The notes under the pieces are model-generated. The model did not search any database, was not told where the DNA came from, and was given only the letters and a program-made list of their open reading frames with translations. A stretch of 64,000 bases of DNA from Acinetobacter sp. TGL-Y2 (lineage in GTDB: Bacteria > Pseudomonadota > Gammaproteobacteria > Pseudomonadales > Moraxellaceae): positions 1,612,001 to 1,676,000 of the forward strand of contig NZ_CP015110.1 in assembly GCF_001612555.1 (NCBI RefSeq), read 5' to 3'. Each line of letters starts with the position of its first letter. The first letter of the stretch is position 1. Positions 27,547 to 37,178 of the stretch are shown here, in pieces. The position numbers and the translations under genes are program-made.

Positions 27547-29670
27547 ATGAAAAATAAAGCAAACAAAAGCGAAATGGCTGGAGCCAATCAAGACAATAAA
27601 CAAAATCAGTCTGCAAAATCTGATCAGCTTGATGGTTTTCGCAGTGATGCCACTCAGCAAGACCTCACCACCAATCATGGGGTGAAAATCTCAGACAATC
27701 AAAATAGCCTGAAAAGTGGACCACGAGGTTCAACGCTATTAGAAGACTTTATACTCAGAGAGAAGATTACCCATTTTGATCATGAACGTATTCCTGAGCG
27801 AATCGTACATGCGCGAGGCGTGGGCGCACACGGTTATTTTGAAGCCTATCCAGGCAATGAAAAGTTTACTAAAGCTGGATTTTTAACAGACCCATCTACC
27901 CGCACCCCGATTTTTGTTCGTTTTTCTACGGTGCAAGGGCCACGTGGTTCAGCCGATACTGTACGTGATATTCGTGGTTTCGCGATCAAGTTTTATACCC
28001 AAGAAGGTAACTATGACTTGGTCGGCAACAATGCACCTGTCTTCTTTATTCAAGACGGGATTAAGTTTCCAGATTTTGTCCATGCGGTAAAACCTGAACC
28101 GCACAATGAAGTACCTACGGGTGGATCTGCACATGATACCTTTTGGGATTTTGTGTCACTTGTGCCTGAGTCAGCACATGCGGTGATGTGGGCGATGTCA
28201 GATCGTGCAATTCCGCGTAATTTAAGATCGATTCAAGGTTTTGGTGTACATACTTTCCGTTTAATCAATGCTGAAGGAAAGGGCGTATTTGTCAAGTTCC
28301 ACTGGACGCCAAAGCAAGGCTTAGCGCAGCTGGTTTGGGATGAAGCTCAAAAACTTGCAGGTAAAGATCCTGATTTCCATCGCCGTGATTTATATGATGC
28401 GATTGACAACGGTTTTTATCCTGAGTGGGAATTGGGCATTCAGATCGTTGAAGAAAAAGACGAGATGAGTTTTGACTTTGACTTACTCGACCCGACCAAA
28501 ATTATTCCAGAAGAATTGGTGCCTGTTACCCCCATTGGTAAGTTTGTACTGAACCGCAATGTCGATAATTTCTTTGCTGAAATTGAACAAATTGCATTTT
28601 GCCCAGGTCATATTGTACCCGGAATCGACTTTACCAACGATCCGCTGCTGCAAGCACGATTGTTTTCTTATACAGATACCCAGTTAAGCCGTTTGGGTGG
28701 CCCGAATTTCCATCAGTTGCCCATCAATAAGCCTGTCTGTCCGTTCCATAATAATCAACGTGATGGTATACATCAGTCTTTGGTACATAAAGGGCAGGCC
28801 TCTTATCAGCCAAATTCTATAGACAGTAACTGGCCTGCTGAAGTTGCGCCTGCTGCTCAAAATGGTGGTTTTGAAAGTTATCAAGAACGTGTAGATGGTC
28901 ATAAAATTCGACAACGCAGTGAATCTTTCTCTGATCATTTCTCTCAAGCACGCCTGTACTATCAGAGTCTAGCGCCGCATGAGCAAAAACACGTGGTTGA
29001 TGCGTATACTTTTGAGCTGAGTAAAGTCAAACGCCCGCACATTCGCGAGCGCGAAGTACAAGAGGTGTTGGCCAATATTGATTTTGATTTGGCGAAACAA
29101 GTCGGTGACAACTTAGGCATTGAAGTAACTGATCCAAAAACTCAGAAACAATCCAAGCTTCAAACCTCGAAAAAATTATCCCTTGAAGCATTTGCACCGT
29201 CTGATATTAAAGCCAAGAAAATTGCTATTTTGGTTCATCCACAAGTCAATGCAAAAAATGTTGATGCGATTTTAAAATGGGCAAAAGCTGAGAATGCAAT
29301 TGCACATGTTTTAACGCCAACACCTGCGCCTGTACCGAGCTTAGGCAAAGTGCAATTGGCATCTGATGGCATGCAAAAGGGCGAGCCATCGATTGCTTAT
29401 GACGCAGTGGTGATCGTCGATGGTGATAATCTTGATGTAGTTCAATCCGACGGTGTTGCAAAACATTATCTTCAAGAAGCGTATAAACATTTGAAGCCTG
29501 TGGTTTTCTTGGGGGACAAAGGTCAATTAATCGAGGCATTGCAATTAATGCCAGATGAAGGAACCCTGCAAGCTGACAGTTTTGATGAAGTTAAAGATAG
29601 CTTAAAAACATTGCTGATTAAACATCGGGTTTGGGCGCGAGAAGCAGCAGCTGAAGGTATTCCTGCATAA
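27547..29670 (+). CDS. katE: Catalase HPII (large-subunit monofunctional haem catalase)
   Basis: 707 aa, the size of large-subunit catalases, with an extended N-terminus, a catalase core and a C-terminal DJ-1/glutamine amidotransferase-like domain (about 570-705, including DAVVIVDGDNLDVV). The distal haem pocket has VHARGVGAHGYFE (His) and GNNAPVFFIQD (Asn); the proximal haem ligand Tyr is in RLFSYTDTQLSRLGG. It breaks down hydrogen peroxide in the cytoplasm, typically in stationary phase or under stress. It stands just before the four-gene cluster and near otsBA, suggesting a stress-tolerance region. Confidence 0.95.
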   Translation: MKNKANKSEMAGANQDNKQNQSAKSDQLDGFRSDATQQDLTTNHGVKISDNQNSLKSGPRGSTLLEDFILREKITHFDHERIPERIVHARGVGAHGYFEAYPGNEKFTKAGFLTDPSTRTPIFVRFSTVQGPRGSADTVRDIRGFAIKFYTQEGNYDLVGNNAPVFFIQDGIKFPDFVHAVKPEPHNEVPTGGSAHDTFWDFVSLVPESAHAVMWAMSDRAIPRNLRSIQGFGVHTFRLINAEGKGVFVKFHWTPKQGLAQLVWDEAQKLAGKDPDFHRRDLYDAIDNGFYPEWELGIQIVEEKDEMSFDFDLLDPTKIIPEELVPVTPIGKFVLNRNVDNFFAEIEQIAFCPGHIVPGIDFTNDPLLQARLFSYTDTQLSRLGGPNFHQLPINKPVCPFHNNQRDGIHQSLVHKGQASYQPNSIDSNWPAEVAPAAQNGGFESYQERVDGHKIRQRSESFSDHFSQARLYYQSLAPHEQKHVVDAYTFELSKVKRPHIREREVQEVLANIDFDLAKQVGDNLGIEVTDPKTQKQSKLQTSKKLSLEAFAPSDIKAKKIAILVHPQVNAKNVDAILKWAKAENAIAHVLTPTPAPVPSLGKVQLASDGMQKGEPSIAYDAVVIVDGDNLDVVQSDGVAKHYLQEAYKHLKPVVFLGDKGQLIEALQLMPDEGTLQADSFDEVKDSLKTLLIKHRVWAREAAAEGIPA

Positions 29671-29882
29671 CGATTTTCTTTTAAAGAGAAGATGTTGATA
29701 AAGAGAATATGCTCAAGCACTTCGATGCTAAATGGCCGAAATAAATGGATACAGGTTTAATCAATTTAAGCCTGTACCTTCTTGATATATAGGTAAAATT
29801 GAATAAAACTTAAATGTATAACGTTTAAATGATCACTTTATAAAATAATGAATCATGCATGCCTTAAATACAGGGAGTGTTT

Positions 29883-30872
29883 ATGCTCAAAGCTATTACA
29901 ACTGTATTAGAACAATTTGAACAATCGAACATAGACGAAAAAGCCCGTTTAGAACAGGCGATCATGCAACTGTTGCCTGTCGCAGAGCAAATTCCACATC
30001 CGGCTCAAGGTCAAACCTTATTGCGTTGGCAAATTTTGGCACAAGTCGCCGCCAGCAACTTAAATTTGGTGAAGTGGTTTGAATCGCATTTAGATGCGCT
30101 GAGTATTTTGAATGAGTTGCAATATCCGAATGTAAAAAGCGGACTATGGGCCGTATGGGCGGCAGAAGGTAGTCCGCAGCCTTTAAAGTTTGAGCATGGA
30201 CATTGTATAGGTCTTAAGAACTGGTGTTCTGGAGCGAGCTTGGTTGATTATGGGTTGATGAGCTATAAAGACGAAAATAATCAATCTCAATTGCTCATTG
30301 TAAATATGCATGAACAAGGCATAGAGATACGACCAGCAGGCTGGCATGCGCTGGGTATGCAGTACACTCAAACCAGTGCGATCTATTTTCAACATGTAAA
30401 AGCTGAAAAAGTCGGAGCGCCGAATGCCTATTTGAATCGTGCTGGATTTTGGCATGGTGCAGCAGGGGTGGCGGCGTGTTGGTTTGGCGCAGCGCTTCGT
30501 TTGGCAGGTTATTTAATTGAAGCTGCAAAAACGAATCCTCATGATTTTAAGCAGATGTATTTAGGTGAGGTCATGACAGCCGTTGAAACCACACGCCAGC
30601 TTTTTTATGCACTTGCAAAGAAACTAGATGAAGCACCGCATCTCAGTCATGAGTTAGAGATTCGAATACTCAGAGCACAAACCGAATCGACTGCAGAACT
30701 TATTTTAAAAAATGTGGGTAAAGCATTGGGTGCAAGGCCTTATTGTGAAGACAAGCAGTTTGCTCAGCTGTCAACAGACTTAGCTGTGTTTTTAAGACAA
30801 AGTCATGCGGCATTTGATTTAAAAAGAATCGGGGAGCTTGTGTCAGAGGAGTCGAATGTATGGCAACTTTAA
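29883..30872 (+). CDS. Acyl-CoA dehydrogenase-like protein of a four-gene cluster
   Basis: 329 aa from the ATG at 29883, with AGGGAG five bases upstream; a GTG two codons earlier is less likely. It resembles the acyl-CoA dehydrogenase fold (helical N-part, beta middle around LLIVNMHEQGIEIRPAGWHA, helical C-part ALRLAGYLIEAAKTNPHDF) but is about 60 residues shorter than usual and lacks the standard signature motifs. It may bind FAD and oxidise an acyl group on a carrier or a related substrate. First gene of a tight operon; it overlaps the PIG-L gene by 13 bp. Confidence 0.7.
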   Translation: MLKAITTVLEQFEQSNIDEKARLEQAIMQLLPVAEQIPHPAQGQTLLRWQILAQVAASNLNLVKWFESHLDALSILNELQYPNVKSGLWAVWAAEGSPQPLKFEHGHCIGLKNWCSGASLVDYGLMSYKDENNQSQLLIVNMHEQGIEIRPAGWHALGMQYTQTSAIYFQHVKAEKVGAPNAYLNRAGFWHGAAGVAACWFGAALRLAGYLIEAAKTNPHDFKQMYLGEVMTAVETTRQLFYALAKKLDEAPHLSHELEIRILRAQTESTAELILKNVGKALGARPYCEDKQFAQLSTDLAVFLRQSHAAFDLKRIGELVSEESNVWQL

Positions 30873-31687
30873 AAGCAGTCGATCAGCCATCCCATACTTT
30901 TTTAAATCTTGCTTCAAATGATCCAGAAAATAAGCAACGCTTGATCTATGGGCAAGGCACCACCAAACAGCAATGGCTTGACTGGAAAGGTTTAAGCGAA
31001 CTTAAGCCTTTTGAGATTGAAACACACTTTCCAAAACACAGTCGCGTCTTGATTCTAGCACCCCATCCAGATGATGAAATCTTAGGCTGCGGCGGTCTGC
31101 TCCAAAAGCTGTCGAAATTACAGCGCAATATTGTTTTGATTGCGGTTATCAATGGCACCAAAAGTCATCCTGACTCCACGCTTTATACAGAGGATCACTT
31201 GAATCAAATTCGACCTGCTGAGTCAAAAGCGGCACTCGAAGTTTTAGATATTCAAAATATCCAGCGTATAGCACTGAATTTGCAAGATGGCGCAATTGCG
31301 ATCTCGCATGCTCAGTTTTACGCAAAGCTTGAACAGTTGCTTGAGCCGAATGATATTTTAGTCACCACCTATGAAAAAGATGGTCATCCCGATCATGAGC
31401 ATAGCGCATATGTGGTTTCTCAAATCTGCAAAAAATATCAACTCAAATATTATCAAGTGTTGATTTGGGCATGGCACTGGGCAGCGCCCAATAATGCACA
31501 AATTGCATGGGAGCAGGCTTATCGTTTAGATTTAGATTCAATTGAGTTGGAACTGAAACATCGCGCGATTCAATGTTTTAAAAGTCAGTTAGATATTGAT
31601 TCCTCTACAGGGCAGGCACCGATATTATCGAGTGAAGTGGTTGATCGAATTTTAATGCCTTATGAGGTGTACATGCATGGACAGTAA
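30860..31687 (+). CDS. PIG-L family (LmbE-like) deacetylase
   Basis: 275 aa. The zinc-binding PIG-L motif is clear: LAPHPDDEILGCGG (His, Asp, Asp), with the third ligand in KDGHPDHEHSA. Members remove acetyl groups from N-acetylglucosamine-type sugars (for example GlcNAc-PI, mycothiol and bacillithiol precursors). It sits between an ACAD-like gene and a NodS-like methyltransferase, overlapping both, so its substrate is probably a product of the downstream glycosyltransferase (inference). Confidence 0.88.
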   Translation: MATLKAVDQPSHTFLNLASNDPENKQRLIYGQGTTKQQWLDWKGLSELKPFEIETHFPKHSRVLILAPHPDDEILGCGGLLQKLSKLQRNIVLIAVINGTKSHPDSTLYTEDHLNQIRPAESKAALEVLDIQNIQRIALNLQDGAIAISHAQFYAKLEQLLEPNDILVTTYEKDGHPDHEHSAYVVSQICKKYQLKYYQVLIWAWHWAAPNNAQIAWEQAYRLDLDSIELELKHRAIQCFKSQLDIDSSTGQAPILSSEVVDRILMPYEVYMHGQ

Positions 31688-32276
31688 AAGCCAATATTTT
31701 GAAGCAATGTACGAAGAAAGTGATGACCCGTGGGATTATGCCAACCGTTGGTATGAAAAGCGCAAACGTCAGATTTGTATGTCAGTCTTACCTAAAATGA
31801 GTTTTGAGCATGTGTTAGAGATAGGCTGTGCCAATGGTTTTTTGAGTGAATTACTGGCAGAGCGCTGTCAAAAATTACTGTGTATAGATGCCAATCCCAA
31901 AGCGATTGAGTTGGCAAAGCAGCGCTTAGACGCTGCGGCTCATGTGGAATTTATCCAACATCGCATTCCAAATGAGTTTCCAAACGGTTCATTTGATCTG
32001 ATTGTGGTCAGTGAAATTTTATATTACCTCAGCAAAAGTGAGGTGACAGCCTGTTTAGAGCAGATAAAAACATCACTGTCAAAAGATGGCGTGGTGTTGA
32101 GTTGTCATTGGCGCTATCCGATCGAAGGCTTTGAGCTCAATGGCAATACGGTGCATGAGCTGTTAAGAACTGAGCTGAATTTACACCATTCCTTCAGTTT
32201 AGCGGATCCCGATTTTGTATTGGATATCTGGACACATCATCCAGCAAGTGTGGCACAGCAGGAGGGTTTATTATGA
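31677..32276 (+). CDS. NodS-like SAM-dependent methyltransferase
   Basis: 199 aa from the ATG at 31677 (MDSKSQYFEAMYEESDDP), preceded by GAGGTG and overlapping the deacetylase by 11 bp. The N-terminal DDPWDYANRWYEKRKR segment and motif I VLEIGCANGFLSELLA resemble the NodS/TPMT-type group, which in rhizobia N-methylates the free amino group of deacetylated chito-oligosaccharides. The acidic motif is LCIDANPKAIELA. An N-methyltransferase acting after the PIG-L deacetylase is plausible but unproven. Confidence 0.82.
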   Translation: MDSKSQYFEAMYEESDDPWDYANRWYEKRKRQICMSVLPKMSFEHVLEIGCANGFLSELLAERCQKLLCIDANPKAIELAKQRLDAAAHVEFIQHRIPNEFPNGSFDLIVVSEILYYLSKSEVTACLEQIKTSLSKDGVVLSCHWRYPIEGFELNGNTVHELLRTELNLHHSFSLADPDFVLDIWTHHPASVAQQEGLL

Positions 32277-33013
32277 TCATTGGTGTGGTCATACCTGCTT
32301 ACAACGAAGAGCACTATTTAAAAGCCTGTTTAGACTCGATTGATATCGCCATTCAGCAAATTTCGATTTATCAACAATCAACATCAACACATCAGGTGAA
32401 CAGACAATCCAGCGCAAAAAAAAGCTTTGGACCCGAAAATGAGTATGAGATCAAGGCCCAAGTTTTGGTGGTGCTGGATAGTTGTAAGGATGGCTCACTG
32501 CCTATTGTTCAGAATTCTAAGGCGGCTTATTTAGAATGTGACGTTAATTCAGTCGGCATTGCCCGTGATTTAGGGGTAAGAGAGCTGATTAGACAAGGTG
32601 CAGATTGGATTGCCTGTACAGATGCGGACTCAACTGTAGATGTGTTGTGGCTTGTAGAACAAATTCGTGCGCAGCCCGCAGATGTGATTTGTGGCGTGGT
32701 GGATGTCGACCGCTGGGACACCTTGTCCGAAAAAACCAAACATGAATACATTTCTCAGTATCAGGACTGTATGAATCATACCCATATACATGGGGCAAAT
32801 TTGAGTTTTTCAGCAGCTGCATATATCGCTGCTGGTGGTTTTCAACCCATAGCTTGTCATGAAGATGTGAGACTGGTTGAGCAAATGCAAGCCATGAATT
32901 TAAATATCACTTGGACGAATCGGGTAAGGGTCACGACCAGCAGCCGTTTGGATGGAAGAGCGCCTGAAGGATTTGCTCACTTTTTAAAAACGATTGAGTG
33001 TAATCAGAGCTAA
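32273..33013 (+). CDS. Family 2 glycosyltransferase
   Basis: 246 aa GT-A-fold enzyme: VVIPAYNEEHYLKACLDSI at the N-terminus, nucleotide/metal site CTDADS, and acceptor-side HGANLSFSAAAY with HEDVRL. A hydrophilic insertion lies at about residues 38-58. It overlaps the methyltransferase by 4 bp (ATGA) and is the last gene of the cluster. No membrane segment, so it works in the cytoplasm or at the inner face of the membrane. Donor and acceptor cannot be told. Confidence 0.85.
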   Translation: MIIGVVIPAYNEEHYLKACLDSIDIAIQQISIYQQSTSTHQVNRQSSAKKSFGPENEYEIKAQVLVVLDSCKDGSLPIVQNSKAAYLECDVNSVGIARDLGVRELIRQGADWIACTDADSTVDVLWLVEQIRAQPADVICGVVDVDRWDTLSEKTKHEYISQYQDCMNHTHIHGANLSFSAAAYIAAGGFQPIACHEDVRLVEQMQAMNLNITWTNRVRVTTSSRLDGRAPEGFAHFLKTIECNQS

Positions 33014-33375
33014 AATTGAACATTGATGGTCGATATTTAATCTGAGTGAAAAATACCATTTTGATCGTACATACATAATTATATAAAATAACGATTAATT
33101 ATTTGCTGATCAAAGCTTGAAATTTACATGAATATGAACAAATAGAATGAATTAAAAATAATGCATCAAAGCTAATAACGATCAATAAAATCTGCGTTAC
33201 AAAACTTTCTGTCCCCAACAAAAACAGCGCTTTTCTTTTCAAATTTATTGTATATAATTTCGCCAAATAACCCCTATATAGTTTTAGCTATGGCTATAAA
33301 CACATAGGGGTTTTTCTATGGATTTAGACTCTGCATGGATTGAATTTTTACCTAATATTTTGCGGTAACATAGCG
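33014..33375. promoter_or_regulatory. Gap with a promoter-like -10 and an attenuator-like hairpin before the MFS gene
   Basis: TATAAT at 33253-33258 is followed about ten bases later by a hairpin: AACCCCTAT (33269-33277) pairs with ATAGGGGTT (33304-33312), enclosing an inner TAGC/GCTA stem (33285-33296), then five T (33311-33315). It could be a premature terminator in the MFS leader, a very short RNA, or the terminator of the upstream cluster. The first 230 bp are AT-rich without other signals. Confidence 0.45.
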
Positions 33376-34593
33376 ATGATCATCACCAAACCCAACGTAA
33401 TTGAACGTGCCTTAACTCAAAAGTCGCAGCATTCACTTTCGACGGTTATCAGTTTCTTTTGCCTCGGATTATGTACCGCGGCTTGGGCACCTTTAATTCC
33501 TTATGCACAGCAAAGGCTGAGTCTTAATCATGCGGATTTTGGTGGACTCTTGCTGTGCGGTGGTTTGGGATCAATGATTGCAATGCCTGCGACTGGATAT
33601 CTCATTCAAAAGTTAGGATGTAGATCTATGATTGCGGCATTTTTGTTGGTCCTAATGTTTACTTTGCCACTGATGACACTTGCACCGAGCGCTGCAATGT
33701 TGGCTATTTTATTGTTTATTTTCGGCAGTGCTGCGGGAGGGCTTGGGGTGGTGATTAATTACCAAGCTGTGGTGGTGGAGAAAAAACTGACCCAAAACTT
33801 AATGTCTAGTTTTCATGGGATGTGCAGTCTGGGTGGTTTGGGCGGGGTAATGGCGGTGACATTATTGTTATCTGTCGGTGTTCCACCTTTTTTAAGCGCC
33901 GTCTTAATGGGTTTTATTCTTCTCATCTTAGTGTGTGTTGCAGTCCCACACAGTTTGAAAAAAACTGAGATCTTAGATTTAAATACTCAAAATACTGATG
34001 AATCTAGCCACAGTGTAAACATGGCTAATAAATGGATGATGCCTCCGCCTTTGATCTTAGTCTTTGGTTTGATGTGTTTTATTGCATTTTTAACAGAAGG
34101 CTCTGCCATGGAATGGAGCGGAATTTATTTGGTCGATCAATTTAAAATCGATGCAGCTTATTCCGGTTTGGCCTACACCTTTTTTGCTATTGCCATGACT
34201 ATGGGGCGTTTTAGTGGGCATTGGGTGTTAACGTTCTTGGGTGAAAAAAAGACCATCATTTACGGTTCAATTTTGGCTGCGATCGGGCTATCAATTGTGA
34301 TTGCAGCACCCATTTGGACCGTGGCTTTGTTAGGGTATTTCCTGATGGGTTTGGGCTGTGCAAATATTGTTCCGACTATCTTTTCTCAAGTGGGTCGTCA
34401 AAACGTGATGCCAAAAGCAGTTGCATTGTCTTATGTATCGACCATGGCATATAGTGGGGTATTGATCGGACCTGCATTTATTGGGCTGGGTAGTGAAATA
34501 TTGAGTTTAACAGCTGTATTTACAGTACTCGCGGTGGCTGTAATTTTAATTCCATTATTGAATATGTTCACGCGTTCAAAACGACTGGCTTAA
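33376..34593 (+). CDS. MFS transporter (YbjJ-like)
   Basis: 405 aa with about 12 hydrophobic segments. MFS features: a G-rich loop after helix 2 (GSMIAMPATGYLIQKLGCRS), SSFHGMCSLGGLGGVM in mid-protein, and a second half beginning near LILVFGLMCFIAFLTEGSAM. This layout fits the YbjJ/FucP-related group of uncharacterised carriers. The start at 33376 is a best guess: it has no good ribosome site, and a TTG 36 bp upstream is in frame. Substrate unknown. It ends at a shared terminator with otsA. Confidence 0.8.
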   Translation: MIITKPNVIERALTQKSQHSLSTVISFFCLGLCTAAWAPLIPYAQQRLSLNHADFGGLLLCGGLGSMIAMPATGYLIQKLGCRSMIAAFLLVLMFTLPLMTLAPSAAMLAILLFIFGSAAGGLGVVINYQAVVVEKKLTQNLMSSFHGMCSLGGLGGVMAVTLLLSVGVPPFLSAVLMGFILLILVCVAVPHSLKKTEILDLNTQNTDESSHSVNMANKWMMPPPLILVFGLMCFIAFLTEGSAMEWSGIYLVDQFKIDAAYSGLAYTFFAIAMTMGRFSGHWVLTFLGEKKTIIYGSILAAIGLSIVIAAPIWTVALLGYFLMGLGCANIVPTIFSQVGRQNVMPKAVALSYVSTMAYSGVLIGPAFIGLGSEILSLTAVFTVLAVAVILIPLLNMFTRSKRLA

Positions 34594-34643
34594 TCACTCC
34601 AGCAAAATCATTCTTATTAGAGTATGACCCGCTCTCTTATTAA

Positions 34644-34676
34644 AAACGACGCAGTGCATATTGAACTGCGTCGTTT
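34644..34676. terminator. Bidirectional terminator between the MFS gene and otsA
   Basis: AAACGACGCAGT and ACTGCGTCGTTT (perfect 12 bp) around a 9-nt loop, between two convergent genes. Confidence 0.88.
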
Positions 34677-34696
34677 ACTATTTTGCATGGCATGAG

Positions 34697-36130
34697 CTAG
34701 CTTCTATGTTGGACTGTTCGAGCAGGTGAGTCCGATTGCGTTATGGTGGTGGGTGCAATCGCTTTTAAATCATTTAAGAAAGCATTGCGCCAATCCTTAA
34801 TATCAAAATGCTTTAAGCCTTTAATTAAGTATTCATAGCGCTCAATACGCTCAGATTTGGACATGACTAATGCTTTTTTTAAGGCATTGACCATACTGCT
34901 GGGTGACTCAGGATCGACAATAATCGCTTCAGGCATTTGCTCTGCTGAACCTGCATATTTAGATAAAATCAAAATGCCAGGACATTCAGGGTCTTGTGCA
35001 GCAATAAATTCCTTGGCGACTAAATTCATACCATCACGTAAAGAATTGACCCAACAAATGTCGGATTGACGATAAATTTGCATGAGTTGATCATGCGCAA
35101 TAGTATCATGCGTACATTGAATAGGATTCCAATCACCTTGTGAAAACTGATGATTAATCGCATCAACTTTGGCTTGTACTTGATTGAATAAATCCTCATA
35201 CGCTGGAATGTCCATACGACATGGGCAAGCCACTTGCAAATCGGTCACGAGCTGATGGTATTCGGGATATTGTTTTAAAAAATCAGCAAAGGCGTTAAAG
35301 CGCTCAATTAAACCCTTAGAATAATCAATGCGGTCTACAGAAATTATGGTCTTATGATCATCTATTTGATCAAAACTAAAGGTGGTATCCGCTCTTTCGT
35401 TTTCAGCGTCTATAGCAGCCTGCTGTATGAGTTCAGGATTAACGCCAATGGGATAACATTGAATTTTAACCTCGCGATTTTCCAAAACCAAGATTTGATC
35501 TGGGGTGAGCATGCCGCCTAGGTAATATTGTAAAACATCGACACATTGTTTTTGATCTTGCTCAGTTTGTAAGCCGAGCACATTGTATTCAGATAAGTGC
35601 TGAATCAGTTTTTCCGAAACCTCTAAATCTTTCCAAATATTCAAACCAGCAAACGGAATATGCAAGAAAAAGCCAATCCGATTTTTCATACCCAATTCAC
35701 GGCAGTAATGTGCCACGCTTAAAAAATGGTAGTCGTGTACCCAAATCATATCTTCAGGTTCAGCAATACGGCTCAGTTCTAAGGCAAAGTGTTGATTCAC
35801 TTTCTGATAGGTCCGAAATTCATCAGGCTGAAATTCGATAAGGTCTTCACGGTCATGCATTGCAGGCCATAAGGTATTATTGGAAAAACCACAGTAATAG
35901 TCTTCATACTGCTGGTGTGTGAGAGGACAGGTGACATATTCGACCTGCTCGGTTTGATATACGCTAAAATGTTGTTCATCGACAGATTCTACTCTTTCAC
36001 CATTCCAACCTAGCCAAACACCACCCATGTCCTGCAAAGCATCTTGTAATGCCACTGCTAAACCACCCGCGGCATGTCCATTAGCGCTGGGTAAATTGAC
36101 TCGATTTGAAAGTACGATTAATTTAGACAT
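34697..36130 (-). CDS. otsA: Trehalose-6-phosphate synthase
   Basis: 477 aa GT20 enzyme making trehalose-6-phosphate from UDP-glucose and glucose-6-phosphate. It has LSNRVNLPSANGHAAGGLAV near the N-terminus, WVHDYHF, FLHIPFAGLNIW, SVDRIDYSKGLIERF (phosphate/UDP binding) and the C-terminal SLRDGMNLVAKEF. It overlaps otsB by 8 bp. Trehalose protects against osmotic, heat and drying stress; katE nearby points the same way. Confidence 0.95.
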   Translation of the reverse strand: MSKLIVLSNRVNLPSANGHAAGGLAVALQDALQDMGGVWLGWNGERVESVDEQHFSVYQTEQVEYVTCPLTHQQYEDYYCGFSNNTLWPAMHDREDLIEFQPDEFRTYQKVNQHFALELSRIAEPEDMIWVHDYHFLSVAHYCRELGMKNRIGFFLHIPFAGLNIWKDLEVSEKLIQHLSEYNVLGLQTEQDQKQCVDVLQYYLGGMLTPDQILVLENREVKIQCYPIGVNPELIQQAAIDAENERADTTFSFDQIDDHKTIISVDRIDYSKGLIERFNAFADFLKQYPEYHQLVTDLQVACPCRMDIPAYEDLFNQVQAKVDAINHQFSQGDWNPIQCTHDTIAHDQLMQIYRQSDICWVNSLRDGMNLVAKEFIAAQDPECPGILILSKYAGSAEQMPEAIIVDPESPSSMVNALKKALVMSKSERIERYEYLIKGLKHFDIKDWRNAFLNDLKAIAPTTITQSDSPARTVQHRS

Positions 36131-36971
36131 GCTTTTTCTCCATTTTTTTTGATACTTGAGACTGTCTTTTAGCGTGCTTTTGAATTAACTGCGAAAAATG
36201 ATCAATAAAATCACAGGTCGTGCTGATATTTTTAAATCGGTACTGTGCACAGGTTTCTCCTTCACCCACCTTGATGGATATTCCTCCCATTTGATTAATT
36301 TTTTGAAATCCAGATTCATCAGTGCGGTCATCACCCATAAAAATGGGCGTGAATTGATTTAATTTATTGTGTATATAGATTTGTTCAATGGCCTTGCCTT
36401 TATCTGCTTGCGCCAAGATCAGCTCATAAACACATTTGCCTGTACTCAGTTTAAGCTCAGGATATTTGCTTAGTACACGGTCACTGACTTGTCGAGCAAA
36501 CGGGGCAAGTTCTGGATATTCTCTAAAATGAATCGCAACAGCATATTTTTTTCGTTCAATTCTCAGTTTTGGATATAAGGCACAAGCAGCTTCAATCTCT
36601 TGATAAATGTGTTGAAAATTTGAACAATTCATTGGGCTTTGCAGCATGTGCTTATCAGAAAAGCGAATTTCTAGACCGTGTGTTCCTGCAATAGGCAATT
36701 CCAGTGGGTTAAATAATCGAATTGCGTCTTGAATGCTTCTGCCAGTGATCGCTGCTATAGGAATTTTATGTTCTTGTATATGATTTAATTGTTCTAAAGT
36801 TTCTATTGAGATAAAGCTTAAGCTCGGATCTGGATGAAATTCCGATATTGTTCCATCAATATCTAAAAATAAACAATATTTTTCAGCGGGATATATAAGT
36901 TTTTTGATTAAATCCAAAGCTGAAATATAAGGGTTTTTATCATGTATTTGTCCAGTATTCGACTCAAACAT
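36123..36971 (-). CDS. otsB: Trehalose-6-phosphate phosphatase
   Basis: 282 aa HAD-superfamily phosphatase removing phosphate from trehalose-6-phosphate. Motif I is CLFLDIDGTISEF (nucleophile and acid/base Asp), motif II AITGRS, and motif IV FMGDDRTDESGF. An N-terminal extension of about 30 residues precedes the core. First gene of the otsBA pair. The 207 bp upstream are AT-rich and must hold the promoter. Confidence 0.93.
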   Translation of the reverse strand: MFESNTGQIHDKNPYISALDLIKKLIYPAEKYCLFLDIDGTISEFHPDPSLSFISIETLEQLNHIQEHKIPIAAITGRSIQDAIRLFNPLELPIAGTHGLEIRFSDKHMLQSPMNCSNFQHIYQEIEAACALYPKLRIERKKYAVAIHFREYPELAPFARQVSDRVLSKYPELKLSTGKCVYELILAQADKGKAIEQIYIHNKLNQFTPIFMGDDRTDESGFQKINQMGGISIKVGEGETCAQYRFKNISTTCDFIDHFSQLIQKHAKRQSQVSKKMEKKHV

Positions 36972-37178
36972 TGTTCATGCCTAATGACTTGTAATACCTC
37001 ATAATTAAACAAATAAAGCATGAAAAGTAATATTTTTACATTTCATCGCTATAAAACTACATACTGTTAATACATGTAATAAAATGTGTTTCAAATTACA
37101 TATTGTTCTTATTTAATTCATAATTTGGGTGAATTAAGATCAAAATGAGATGGTTTTTGCAAATATTCTGCTTGAAAA

